Notes under the pieces: generated by a model
Told to the model about the DNA's origin: nothing
Seen by the model: only the letters and a program-made list of their open reading frames with translations
The model's database searches: none
Translations under genes and position numbers: made by a program
From: an uncultured Ruminococcus sp.
GTDB lineage: Bacteria; Bacillota; Clostridia; Lachnospirales; Lachnospiraceae
Assembly: GCA_900541505.1 (NCBI GenBank)
Contig: UQKK01000006.1
Location: forward strand, 62,001 to 126,000
DNA length: 64,000 nucleotides
Reading direction: 5' to 3'
In this document: positions 7,602 to 16,100 of the stretch, piece after piece
Layout: each line of letters begins with the position of its first letter
How positions within the stretch are numbered: the first letter of the stretch is position 1

Positions 7602-8714
7602 ATGAACAAGAAGAAAGTGACCTCATCCGATGTGGCGAGGAAGGCGGGAGTATCACAGGCGGCAGTGTCTATGATACTGAATAAGAAATACAATGTCTCT
7701 TTTTCCAAAGATGTGGTACAGAGGGTAGAGCAGGCGGCGCAGGAGCTGGGCTATGAACTGCCGAAGCGCAAAAAGCAGCGGGAAGTGCGCCGGGAAAAGC
7801 TTCTGGTGGCGCTGTGTCCGAACCTCACCAACCCCTACTATGTCATGCTTTTGCAGGGCATTGAGTCGCGGGCGACGGAACAGGGATTCGGACTCTTTGT
7901 GTGCAACACACAGCGGGATTTGGAGTTGGAGGAGCGGTATCTCAAGATGATGCCGCAGCTCAACCCTCAGGGAATCATCTACATGTGCAATCCCAGCCGC
8001 TGTTTCATGCCGATTGTGGAGGAACTTTCTCTGAAAATCCCGGTGGCGGTCATCAATAACCAGAGTGAAAGGCTGGATGTGGATGCCGTAGACTTAGACA
8101 ACGCAAAACTGGGCAGGCTGATGGCGAGGCATCTTCTGGAGCTGGGGCACAAGCATGTGGCCTACATCGCGCCGCCTCTGACAGTGAGACAGAAGCAGCG
8201 TTCCAGGAGGGTGGAAGGGTTCTTAAAGGAATTTCGGGAAGCCGGGCTGGGCGAGAATGTCATCATCAAAGCGGCGGATGAACGTATCGACAAGGATGTG
8301 CCGGGAATTGATTCTGAGTACCGGATTGGCTATGACCTGACGAAAGAGCTGCTCAAAGAAGAACGAGATTTGACGGCAATCGTGGGGCTCAATGACATGA
8401 TTGCTTTCGGAATCATGGACGCCCTATATGATGAGAAATACAAGGTGCCGGGAGACATTTCCGTGATGGGCTGCGATAATACGCTGTTTGCGAAAATGCA
8501 GAAAATCTCTCTGACCACCATTGAGCATTTCGTTATCTACAAGGGGATGGATGCCTGCGACATTATCATGAAGAAGATGAATTCCAGAAACCGCAGGTAC
8601 GCGGATGCGGAGCCGGTGAGTATCTATCATGTGGAGTATGAGCCGAAAGTCGTGGTGCGCGGGACAACCTCTTACCCGCACAGTAAAAAAAGAAAAATAA
8701 ACAGAATGAAATAA
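7602..8714 (+). CDS. LacI/GalR-family transcriptional regulator
   Basis: 370 aa. The N-terminal helix-turn-helix reads VTSSDVARKAGVSQAAVSMI with the LacI hinge region after it (residues ~5-55). From ~65 a periplasmic-binding-protein-like effector domain follows (LLVALCPNLTNPYY, GLNDMIAFGIMDAL, DISVMGCDNT). The effector is probably a sugar or sugar phosphate. Downstream, on the same strand, is a transaldolase/transketolase operon, and AT-rich palindromes lie at the end of this gene and just before that operon's promoter. Control of that operon is therefore plausible but unproven. The ribosome site is AAAGAGG. Confidence 0.85.
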   Translation: MNKKKVTSSDVARKAGVSQAAVSMILNKKYNVSFSKDVVQRVEQAAQELGYELPKRKKQREVRREKLLVALCPNLTNPYYVMLLQGIESRATEQGFGLFVCNTQRDLELEERYLKMMPQLNPQGIIYMCNPSRCFMPIVEELSLKIPVAVINNQSERLDVDAVDLDNAKLGRLMARHLLELGHKHVAYIAPPLTVRQKQRSRRVEGFLKEFREAGLGENVIIKAADERIDKDVPGIDSEYRIGYDLTKELLKEERDLTAIVGLNDMIAFGIMDALYDEKYKVPGDISVMGCDNTLFAKMQKISLTTIEHFVIYKGMDACDIIMKKMNSRNRRYADAEPVSIYHVEYEPKVVVRGTTSYPHSKKRKINRMK

Positions 8715-8731
8715 ATTATTACTAATAATTT
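8713..8731. promoter_or_regulatory. AT-rich inverted repeat at end of lacI-type gene
   Basis: AAATTATTA, one C, then TAATAATTT: a perfect 9+1+9 inverted repeat overlapping the regulator's stop codon. Its half-site recurs at 8965-8982. Between them, 8732-8964 holds no convincing gene; an 83-codon frame at 8743 lacks a ribosome site and ends in low-complexity sequence. Confidence 0.5.
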
Positions 8732-8964
8732 GAACCTTCACCATGGAAGGTACCGGTCTGGGAAATCCTCCAGAAGCCGTCCGGAATCTGCGCCGTGCCG
8801 TCAGGAAGGCAACCAAAGCCCAGACAGGGACATGGAGTGTTGATGAGGCTGCGGGAGATGGACGGACTTGGCGGCGGATTATGGAAAAGAAAGGGACAAG
8901 CCAGGAGAGAGAAAATAGGGAAGCGTTTCTGATTTTGTTAATAATTATAGTTTATAAACAGTAC

Positions 8965-8982
8965 AAAATTATTAATAATTTT
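8965..8982. promoter_or_regulatory. Perfect 18-bp palindrome upstream of the -35 box
   Basis: AAAATTATTAATAATTTT is perfectly self-complementary and ends 8 bp before the -35 of the downstream promoter. It shares the AATTATTA half-site with 8713-8731. It could be an operator or an UP-element-like AT tract. Confidence 0.5.
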
Positions 8983-8990
8983 TGCCTGTA

Positions 8991-9019
8991 TTGACCTGTT
9001 TTTCGGGAAAAGCTATAAT
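8991..9019 (+). promoter_or_regulatory. Sigma-A promoter of transaldolase/transketolase operon
   Basis: TTGACC (8991-8996), a 17-nt spacer and perfect TATAAT (9014-9019). The first gene starts 43 nt downstream behind AAGGAGG. Confidence 0.8.
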
Positions 9020-9062
9020 CGAGGCAGATACAATTGGTGAAAGGTTCAAGGAGGAACAGAAC

Positions 9063-9716
9063 ATGAAATTTTTTATTGACACAGCAAATGTAGAGGATAT
9101 CAGACAGGCAAACGACATGGGAGTTATCTGCGGAGTGACAACGAATCCGTCTCTCATCGCTAAGGAAGGACGTGTATTCGAGGAGGTTATCGCGGAAATC
9201 GCTTCTATCGTGGACGGACCCATCAGCGGCGAGGTAAAAGCGACCACAACCGATGCGGAAGGGATGATTAAGGAAGGACGCGAGATTGCGAAAATCCATC
9301 CGAACATGGTGGTAAAGATTCCCATGACAACAGAAGGACTGAAAGCGTGCAAAGTACTTTCCGCAGAAGGCGTTAAGACAAACGTAACCCTTATCTTTAC
9401 AGCAAACCAGGCTCTGCTCGCGGCACGTGCCGGCGCTACATACGTATCCCCGTTCCTGGGACGTCTGGACGACATTTCCGTGAGAGGTACAGATTTAATC
9501 GCGGAGATTGCACAGATTTTTGAGGTGGCAGGTATTGACACAGAGATTATCGCAGCCAGCGTGCGCCATCCGATGCATGTGACAGACTGTGCGCTTGCGG
9601 GAGCAGATATTGCGACTGTTCCGTATAAAGTTATCGAGCAGATGACCCATCATCCGCTGACAGATGCGGGAATTGAGAAATTCCAGGCAGACTACAGAGC
9701 GGTATTTGGCGAATAG
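9063..9716 (+). CDS. Transaldolase / fructose-6-phosphate aldolase (TalC/Fsa subfamily)
   Basis: 217 aa, the short single-domain form of transaldolase. MKFFIDTANVEDIRQA is the usual start, TTNPSLIAKEG the substrate loop, and VVKIPMT contains the Schiff-base lysine. The start ATG at 9063 follows AAGGAGG; an earlier in-frame start is upstream of the promoter and can be dismissed. Transketolase subunits follow directly, so the likely role is C3 transfer in the non-oxidative pentose phosphate pathway. Members of this subfamily can instead be fructose-6-phosphate aldolases, and sequence alone does not settle this. Confidence 0.9.
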   Translation: MKFFIDTANVEDIRQANDMGVICGVTTNPSLIAKEGRVFEEVIAEIASIVDGPISGEVKATTTDAEGMIKEGREIAKIHPNMVVKIPMTTEGLKACKVLSAEGVKTNVTLIFTANQALLAARAGATYVSPFLGRLDDISVRGTDLIAEIAQIFEVAGIDTEIIAASVRHPMHVTDCALAGADIATVPYKVIEQMTHHPLTDAGIEKFQADYRAVFGE

Positions 9717-9735
9717 AAAACAGCAGGAGGAAATC

Positions 9736-10572
9736 ATGAACAAACTGGAATTAATGAAGACTGCCAATGAAGTCCGCAAAGGAATCGTCACGGCAGTGCA
9801 CAGCGCAAAAGCCGGACATCCGGGCGGCTCTCTTTCCGCGGCGGATATCTTTACTTATCTTTACTTTGAGGAGATGCACGTAGATGCGAAAAATCCGAAG
9901 GATGCGGACCGTGACCGTTTTGTCCTCTCCAAAGGACATACAGCGCCGGGACTCTATGCGACATTGGCATTAAAAGGATATTTCCCGGTGGAAGATTTAA
10001 AGACACTGCGCCACACAGGTTCCTATCTGCAGGGACACCCGGACATGAAGCATATACCGGGCGTGGATATGAGCTCCGGTTCACTGGGACAGGGGATTTC
10101 CGCGGCAGTCGGCATGGCGATAGCGGGAAAAATGCAGGGTAAGGATTACCGTGTATATACATTGGTAGGCGACGGCGAGATTCAGGAAGGACAGGTGTGG
10201 GAGGCAGCGATGCTGGCTGCTCACCAGGAACTGGACAACCTGGTTGTTATTGTGGACAATAACAATCTGCAGATAGACGGGGCAATTGATGAGGTCAATT
10301 CCCCGTACCCGATTGATAAGAAGTTCGAGGCGTTCAATTTCCATGTTATCAACATCGACGGAAATGATTTCGACCAGATTGACGCGGCGTTCAAGGAGGC
10401 GAAGACCATTAAAGGACAGCCCACCGCTATCATCGCGAAGACAATCAAGGGTAAAGGCGTTTCCTTCATGGAGAACCAGGCAGGATGGCACGGCAAGGCG
10501 CCAAACGATGAAGAGTATGAGATTGCCATGAAAGAATTAGAGAAAGCAGGTGAAGCATTATGCCAGAAGTAA
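9736..10572 (+). CDS. Transketolase, N-terminal subunit
   Basis: 278 aa carrying the thiamine-diphosphate binding half of transketolase. HSAKAGHPGGSLSAADI is the entry motif, SKGHTAPGLYA follows, and GDGEIQEGQVWEAAM with NNNLQIDG forms the ThDP/metal site. The ATG at 9736 has AGGAGG 5 nt upstream. Its 3' end overlaps the C-terminal subunit gene by 13 bp. Split transketolases are common in anaerobic Firmicutes; the two chains assemble into one enzyme. Confidence 0.95.
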   Translation: MNKLELMKTANEVRKGIVTAVHSAKAGHPGGSLSAADIFTYLYFEEMHVDAKNPKDADRDRFVLSKGHTAPGLYATLALKGYFPVEDLKTLRHTGSYLQGHPDMKHIPGVDMSSGSLGQGISAAVGMAIAGKMQGKDYRVYTLVGDGEIQEGQVWEAAMLAAHQELDNLVVIVDNNNLQIDGAIDEVNSPYPIDKKFEAFNFHVINIDGNDFDQIDAAFKEAKTIKGQPTAIIAKTIKGKGVSFMENQAGWHGKAPNDEEYEIAMKELEKAGEALCQK

Positions 10573-11501
10573 AGAAAATCGCGACAAGAGACAGCTACGG
10601 CAATGCTTTAGCTGAACTTGGGACAGAACATGAGGATATCGTTGTACTGGATGCGGATTTGGCGGCAGCGACGAAGACAGGTGTATTTAAGAAAGCACAT
10701 CCGGAGAGATTTATCGACTGCGGAATCGCGGAGAGCAACATGGTAGGCGTGGCGGCAGGAATCGCGGCAGCGGGTATGGTGCCGTTTGCCAGCTCCTTTG
10801 CCATGTTCGCGGCGGGGCGTGCTTTTGAGCAGGTGAGAAATTCCGTGGGATATCCCCATCTGAATGTAAAGATTGGCGCTACCCACGCGGGAATTTCCGT
10901 TGGAGAAGATGGCGCGACACATCAGTGTAATGAGGACATTGCGCTCATGCGCACGATTCCCGGCATGGTCGTGTTAAACCCCTCCGATGATGTGGAGGCG
11001 AGAGCTGCGGTGAAGGCAGCGTACGAACATCAGGGACCGGTGTATATGCGGTTCGGACGTCTCGCGGTTCCGGTCATCAACGACAGAGAGGACTATAAAT
11101 TCGAACTCGGAAAAGGTGTGGTGCTGCGGGAAGGAAAAGACGTGACAATCATTGCCACAGGACTTCCGGTATCCAATTGCCTGGAAGCGGCGGAGAAGCT
11201 TGCAGCTGAGGGAATCGAGGCGAAAGTCATCAACATCCATACCATCAAACCTCTGGATGAAGACCTGGTAGTGGCAGCGGCGAAGGAGACAGGGAAAGTC
11301 GTTACCGTTGAGGAACATTCCGTTATCGGCGGACTGGGAAGCGCGGTGTGTGACGTACTTGCCGAGAAAGCGCCCACAAAGGTCATGAAGATTGGTATCT
11401 ACGATACCTTCGGAGAATCCGGTCCGGCTGTGGAACTGCTTCAGAAGTACGGTCTGGATACAGAGAGTATTTATCAGAAAGTCAAAGGATTTGTAAAATA
11501 A
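10560..11501 (+). CDS. Transketolase, C-terminal subunit
   Basis: 313 aa with the pyrimidine-binding and C-terminal transketolase domains. FIDCGIAESNMVGVAAGIAA contains the conserved catalytic glutamate, then KIGATHAGISVGEDGATHQ and YMRFGR. The ATG overlaps the N-terminal subunit gene by 13 bp, ensuring coupled synthesis. It is the last gene of the operon, ending before a strong terminator at 11544. Confidence 0.95.
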   Translation: MPEVKKIATRDSYGNALAELGTEHEDIVVLDADLAAATKTGVFKKAHPERFIDCGIAESNMVGVAAGIAAAGMVPFASSFAMFAAGRAFEQVRNSVGYPHLNVKIGATHAGISVGEDGATHQCNEDIALMRTIPGMVVLNPSDDVEARAAVKAAYEHQGPVYMRFGRLAVPVINDREDYKFELGKGVVLREGKDVTIIATGLPVSNCLEAAEKLAAEGIEAKVINIHTIKPLDEDLVVAAAKETGKVVTVEEHSVIGGLGSAVCDVLAEKAPTKVMKIGIYDTFGESGPAVELLQKYGLDTESIYQKVKGFVK

Positions 11502-11543
11502 AGCGATTTTGGCAGGCGGATGCCTGCGCCCGTGTAAACAAAG

Positions 11544-11594
11544 AAGCCCGTTGTCAATTCAATGCAATATCAATTGCTTAGACAGCGGGCTTTT
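11544..11594 (+). terminator. Rho-independent terminator of transketolase operon
   Basis: AAGCCCGTTGTC pairs with GACAGCGGGCTT (one G-T pair), an inner CAATT/AATTG extends the stem, and TTTT follows. A smaller GCAGGC/GCCTGC hairpin precedes it at about 11511-11527. Confidence 0.85.
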
Positions 11595-11755
11595 CCGTTA
11601 TCTTCAACTTGTGCAGAATTTGCACAAGTTCATTGTGATACGCAATCTGTTCTTATTTTTCCTAAATTTTTCTGAATATTTTCCAAATATCTAATGTTAT
11701 GTGCCAATTTCGGATATGATAAAGGTTACATCATTGAAGAAAGGAAGGATAAAAC

Positions 11756-12613
11756 ATGCAGAAAGAACATATCAAAATTCAGAAAAGGAACCTTACCGAC
11801 TTTAAGGAGTACCTTCAGGAGCGGGAGAACGCCGTCTCCACGATTGAAAAGTATATGAGGGATGTGCGGACATTTCTCAATTTCCCGGGAGGGAATCAGG
11901 AGATTAGTAAAGAAGTGCTTTTGAACTATAAAGAATGGCTGATGAAGAATTACTCGGTGAACAGTGTCAACTCCATGCTGGCGTCTCTCAATCAGTTTCT
12001 CATATTCCTGGAGCTGGGAAGGATGAGGTTAAAACGGGTAAAAGTACAGCGGCAGGATTTTCAGAATATGGGGAAAGAGCTTCAGAAGGAGGACTTTCAC
12101 CGTCTGCTCCACAGCGCCAGGCAGGAGGGAAAGGAACAGCTCGCCATGATGATGGAAACCATTGCCGCCACCGGAGTGCGGGTCAGTGAACTGAAATTCT
12201 TTCGAGTGGAAAATATAAGGCAGGGGCTTATCAAGGTGTGGAATAAAGGAAAGCACAGGCTCGTTGTCCTGCCGAAGGTTCTGCAGAAGAAGCTGGAAGT
12301 ATATATAAGGAAGAATAAAATCCGCTCCGGCATGATTTTCCGCACGCGCTCCGGCAAAGAGAAGGATCGCTCCAACATCTGGAAGGAGATGAAACGTCTG
12401 GCACAGAGCGCGGGAATCCCGCCTGAGAAAGTCTTTCCGCACAATCTGAGACATCTCTTTGCGCGCATCTTTTATAAAAAAACAAAAAATCTTATCAACC
12501 TTGCCGATATTTTAGGTCACAGTAATCTGGAAGTAACAAGAATCTACGCTTCAGAAGGATTCGCCGAATGGCGGCGCAATATAGAACTGATGAAGATATT
12601 AGAGACAACATAA
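11756..12613 (+). CDS. Tyrosine recombinase, candidate DNA invertase of the adjacent switch
   Basis: 285 aa. A SAM-like core-binding domain (residues ~10-95) precedes the catalytic domain. Catalytic residues visible: R142 (ATGVRVSEL), a lysine near 164-166 (WNKGKHRL), H229 and R232 (FPHNLRHLF), H255 (LGHSN) and nucleophile Y264 (TRIYASE). ATG at 11756 behind AAGGAAGG. The stop codon lies inside the left inverted repeat of the 12608-12971 segment, and the next gene is a giant surface protein. This layout matches recombinases that flip promoters (for example RecV-cwpV of Clostridioides difficile). No phage or conjugation genes are nearby, which argues against a prophage integrase. Confidence 0.88.
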   Translation: MQKEHIKIQKRNLTDFKEYLQERENAVSTIEKYMRDVRTFLNFPGGNQEISKEVLLNYKEWLMKNYSVNSVNSMLASLNQFLIFLELGRMRLKRVKVQRQDFQNMGKELQKEDFHRLLHSARQEGKEQLAMMMETIAATGVRVSELKFFRVENIRQGLIKVWNKGKHRLVVLPKVLQKKLEVYIRKNKIRSGMIFRTRSGKEKDRSNIWKEMKRLAQSAGIPPEKVFPHNLRHLFARIFYKKTKNLINLADILGHSNLEVTRIYASEGFAEWRRNIELMKILETT

Positions 12614-12632
12614 TATTAATTATGTAGTAAAG
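12608..12632. repeat. Left inverted repeat of invertible segment
   Basis: A 25-bp arm with core TAATATTAATTATGTAG, overlapping the recombinase stop codon at 12611-12613. It matches the reverse complement of 12947-12971 at 24 of 25 positions. Confidence 0.9.
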
Positions 12633-12674
12633 GTTCTCCTTCTATCAGATGATAGAATAAACCTATTCTTATAA

Positions 12675-12703
12675 ATTCTATAATACATATATTTAAAAGT
12701 CAA
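12675..12703 (-). promoter_or_regulatory. Promoter inside invertible segment, reading left
   Basis: On the minus strand TTGACT (12703-12698), exactly 17 nt, then TAGAAT (12680-12675). In this orientation it would transcribe antisense into the 3' end of the recombinase gene. Confidence 0.75.
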
Positions 12704-12946
12704 TACTTGCCGCGCTTTCTTGGCAGGTTTTTTCCTGGTTCGTAAAATTTTACGCAAGACGTAAACTTCAATGAAATCCGGCTTATTTAAAGTCGTCTTC
12801 GACCGCCTGGATATAGACACGCAAAGAAAACATACCCTGTATCATCCGGCGTAATTCTCTGAAAAGTGCCAGCCAATGGTATGTTTAGCAGCCATCTTCT
12901 GTACATTTTCCTGTCCATCCTTTTCTTCCCCCATAAAAGCACAAAA

Positions 12947-12971
12947 CTTCACTACATAATTAATATTATGT
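12947..12971. repeat. Right inverted repeat of invertible segment
   Basis: Core CTACATAATTAATATTA, complementary to the left arm apart from position 12950. It lies about 200 bp before the start codon of the giant gene. Confidence 0.9.
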
Positions 12972-13032
12972 GGTTTTACAGTTTCACCATTGCAGATAAG
13001 GGGGATAGATGGTCCACGTATCTGTCAACTAC

Positions 13033-13147
13033 GCTTTTTGTTTCTATGAAACAAAAATGCTCCGCAAGGATGCGCACTCCGTGCAAAGGGATATGGCTGC
13101 TGGCGCAGCCGCACTCCGGCGCGAGTGTGCGTCAAGCGCACACTTTC
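13033..13147 (+). promoter_or_regulatory. Structured leader of the giant pilin gene
   Basis: Three hairpins follow one another: TTTTTGTTTC/GAAACAAAAA (13033-13055), GGCTGC/GCAGCC (13095-13110), and AGTGTGCG/CGCACACT (13124-13144) followed by TTT. A 7-bp alternative stem (13110-13116 with 13123-13129) excludes the last one. The AAGGGGAAGGG ribosome site follows directly. Confidence 0.5.
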
Positions 13148-13168
13148 ATAAGGGGAAGGGATTTAGAA

Positions 13169-16100
13169 ATGGAAAGAAAACGAAGACGAAAAATAAGGGG
13201 GCGCAGGAGCCTGCGGCGCATTGGAGCAGGTGTGATATCTGCGGTACTGGTGGCGGCACTGGCATTTACGCTGCTCCCGCAGGAGGCAGCACGGGTACTG
13301 GCTGCCGAGAGTGTGGAAGACACCTCCACGAGAGACGACTGGCAGGGCTATAAGCTGGATTCGACACAGCATACAGGGCGAATCTGGACGGACAAGTCTG
13401 TTTCTCAGACGGATGTTACATTAACATCCACGGAGGGAACAGAGACCGTAACAGTGGATAAGACCCAGGATTCGGATTTCCTGGTGTCACTGTCCGCACT
13501 GTCCTCAGCGTCCTCATTGACGACTATGACAGCGATGCCTCTGGACATCGTGCTGGTGCTGGACCAGTCCGGAAGTATGGAGGATGACTTTGACGGCAGC
13601 AATACTAAACAGGCAGCGATGAAAGCGGCGGTGGATAACTTTATTGATGCCATCTATGAAAGCTCTATGCAGGACGGAGCAGGGGGAGTCTACCATACTC
13701 TGGGGATTGTGACCTATGGAGGCAGCAGCAGCACCCTTCAGAGTAGGGGGAATATTGAGACAGGATATCAGAACTATATCGATGCCATTGATGACTTACC
13801 CAACAGCCCATCAGGGTCTACTAACACAGGTGCCGGGATGAGCACAGCGAATAACATGCTCCCTGCTGCGACAGAGGGAAGAAAGAGCATTGTTGTCCTC
13901 TTCACGGACGGAGTGCCAACAACTTCCAGCAGTTTCAGCAACAGTGTGGCGAATAATGCCATCAGTGCGGCCAATACGATGAAGACAACGAAGAATGCTA
14001 CAGTGTATTCCATCGGAATCTTTGACGATGCGGACCCGACATTTCTGGGAAACGTTGATGACACATTCAGCGGAGGATGGTCGGGAAATTATTCAGAAGC
14101 GGAGAAAGCGAACCGCTTTATGAATCTGGTGTCCAGCAACTCTGCTTCTGCTGACAGTTTAGGCCTTGAGAGCCGGACAGGAGGGGCAGGATGGTTTCAA
14201 TATACATACGAGGCGGTTGCTGATAACTTTGACTGTGACACCACTCTGGGATATTACAAGTCCGCTTCCAACTCCAGTGAACTGGACGCGATATTCGAGG
14301 AAATTGCAGCGGACATCAGCGAGGCATCGGGTCCGACGAGAGTGACGGAGGGTGCGGAGCACCTGTCCGGGTACATCACCTTCACAGACACGTTGGGCGC
14401 TTACATGCAGGTGGATGACTTCAACGCGGTTGTCTATGCGGGAGAGAAATTCGTACAGAAGGAAAAGACAACGGCAGGCTCTGTAGATACCTATGTGTTT
14501 GAGGGTACTGTGGATGGAAATGATATCTACCAGGCAGGGGATATGCAGGATTTGATTATCCAGGTTGACAGAAGCGGGGCGAAAGAGGTCGTGACGGTGA
14601 AGATTCCGGCGACGCTTATCCCACTTCGCTACTTTGATGTGTCTACCGATGATGACGGCACCACCATGGATATCAAGGAGGCATACCCTATCCGTGTGTT
14701 CTATTCTGTGAGCTTAAAGGATGAGGTGGAAACAGCCCTCATGGAGGGCACAGCGGATGATGCCTTAAAAACTTATATCTCTTCCAACATGGACGATACA
14801 GGAAAACTGGTACAGTTCTATTCCAATGATTATACAGCAGGAAGTGACAATGGAACGACGACAGCAGTCTTCGAGCCATCGGCAGCAAACAGCTTTTACT
14901 ATTTCACAGAGTTGACGGCGCTCTATGCCGATGCAGACGGAACCACCCCGGCGACTTCTGTGACAGAGGGGAACACGTACTATTATGAGCATACCTATTA
15001 TGTGCTGGAAAATGGAACGGTAACAGAGAAGACCGAATATTACGAAGTGACTGGACTGCGTGCTCAAGATGTGACCTGGCAGAATGGACAGTATTATGCC
15101 AATGCAGGAGTGCGTAAGACCTCCAAGGCAGGTGAATTTGAAGCGGCAAAGGATGGCAATGAGACCGGGACAGCGGCAAATGCCATCAGCCCATCCTGGA
15201 GCGGTGCCTCCACGGTCAGTGTTGCGCTCGGAAATAACGGACGCCTTTCGCTGGCAGTGCCGGGTACATTGTCCGTCACCAAACAGGTACAGGCAGACGA
15301 AGGATTCACACTTCCGCAAGACTATGAGAGTCAGGAGTTTACCTTCACACTGAACCTGACAAATCTGGGCGAGAATGCGCCGGAGAACTTCACGGCGGAA
15401 ATCGTCAAGGGAACAGACCAGGTACGGACATTCCAAGTGAAAGAAGGGGATACCTTCCGGTTGAAGCACAGGGAGACTCTGAAGGTATATGGTCTGCCGG
15501 ACGGCGCGGAATATGAAGTGACAGAGCAGGCAGTGACCGGATATGCGGACAGTTCAACAGGAGATACCGGAACCATTGCGGCAAACACAGAGAGTGCGGC
15601 GGTATTTACCAATACATATACGGCAGACCCACTTGACTACAGCGGAACGGCAAATCTGGGCGTGACCAAGATTTTCGACGGAAGGGATACGACCGCAAAC
15701 GATAGCTTTACCTTCATTTTGACGGCAGACGAGAACAATCCGGATGCGGCGGCAGTTCCGGCGCAGACGGAGCTTACTATCACTATGCCGGACGGAACCA
15801 CTCCGGTAACCAGCGATATGGCTGCCTTCGGAGACATTACCTTCACCAAACCGGGTACATATATCTACTATATCTCCGAGAGAACCGGAACCATACCGGG
15901 TGTTGACTATACACAGGTTTACTATCGTGTGACTGTTACCGTGACGCCGGTGGACGGACGGCTTACAGCGCAGACAGCATACGAACAGATAAACAATACA
16001 CAGACTGGTGACTATACATACGATTCCGATGAAGGACTTGTGTTTACGAATACCTACGATGCGGAATCCGCGCAGGTATACTTAGGCGGACAGAAGGTAT

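Larger units (their letters stand above)
12608..12971. other. Predicted invertible promoter (phase-variation switch), OFF orientation
   Basis: A 314-bp segment is bounded by 25-bp inverted repeats with a single mismatch. It sits between a tyrosine recombinase gene and a giant surface-protein gene. The only strong promoter in it points left, away from the surface gene. Inversion would place the -10 box about 43 nt before the right repeat and drive the giant gene through a ~200-nt leader. The segment has no gene; it also contains a TCTATC/GATAGA hairpin (12641-12656) and the palindrome CGTAAAATTTTACG (12741-12754). Inversion itself is inferred, not seen. Confidence 0.85.

Noticed and set aside
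8743..8994. An 83-codon frame before the transaldolase gene
   Set aside because: No ribosome site, and its C-terminal part runs across the palindrome just upstream of the operon promoter.
11756..12613. Prophage or integrative-element integrase
   Set aside because: No phage, conjugation or attachment-site evidence is nearby, and an inverted-repeat pair with a promoter fits a DNA invertase better.
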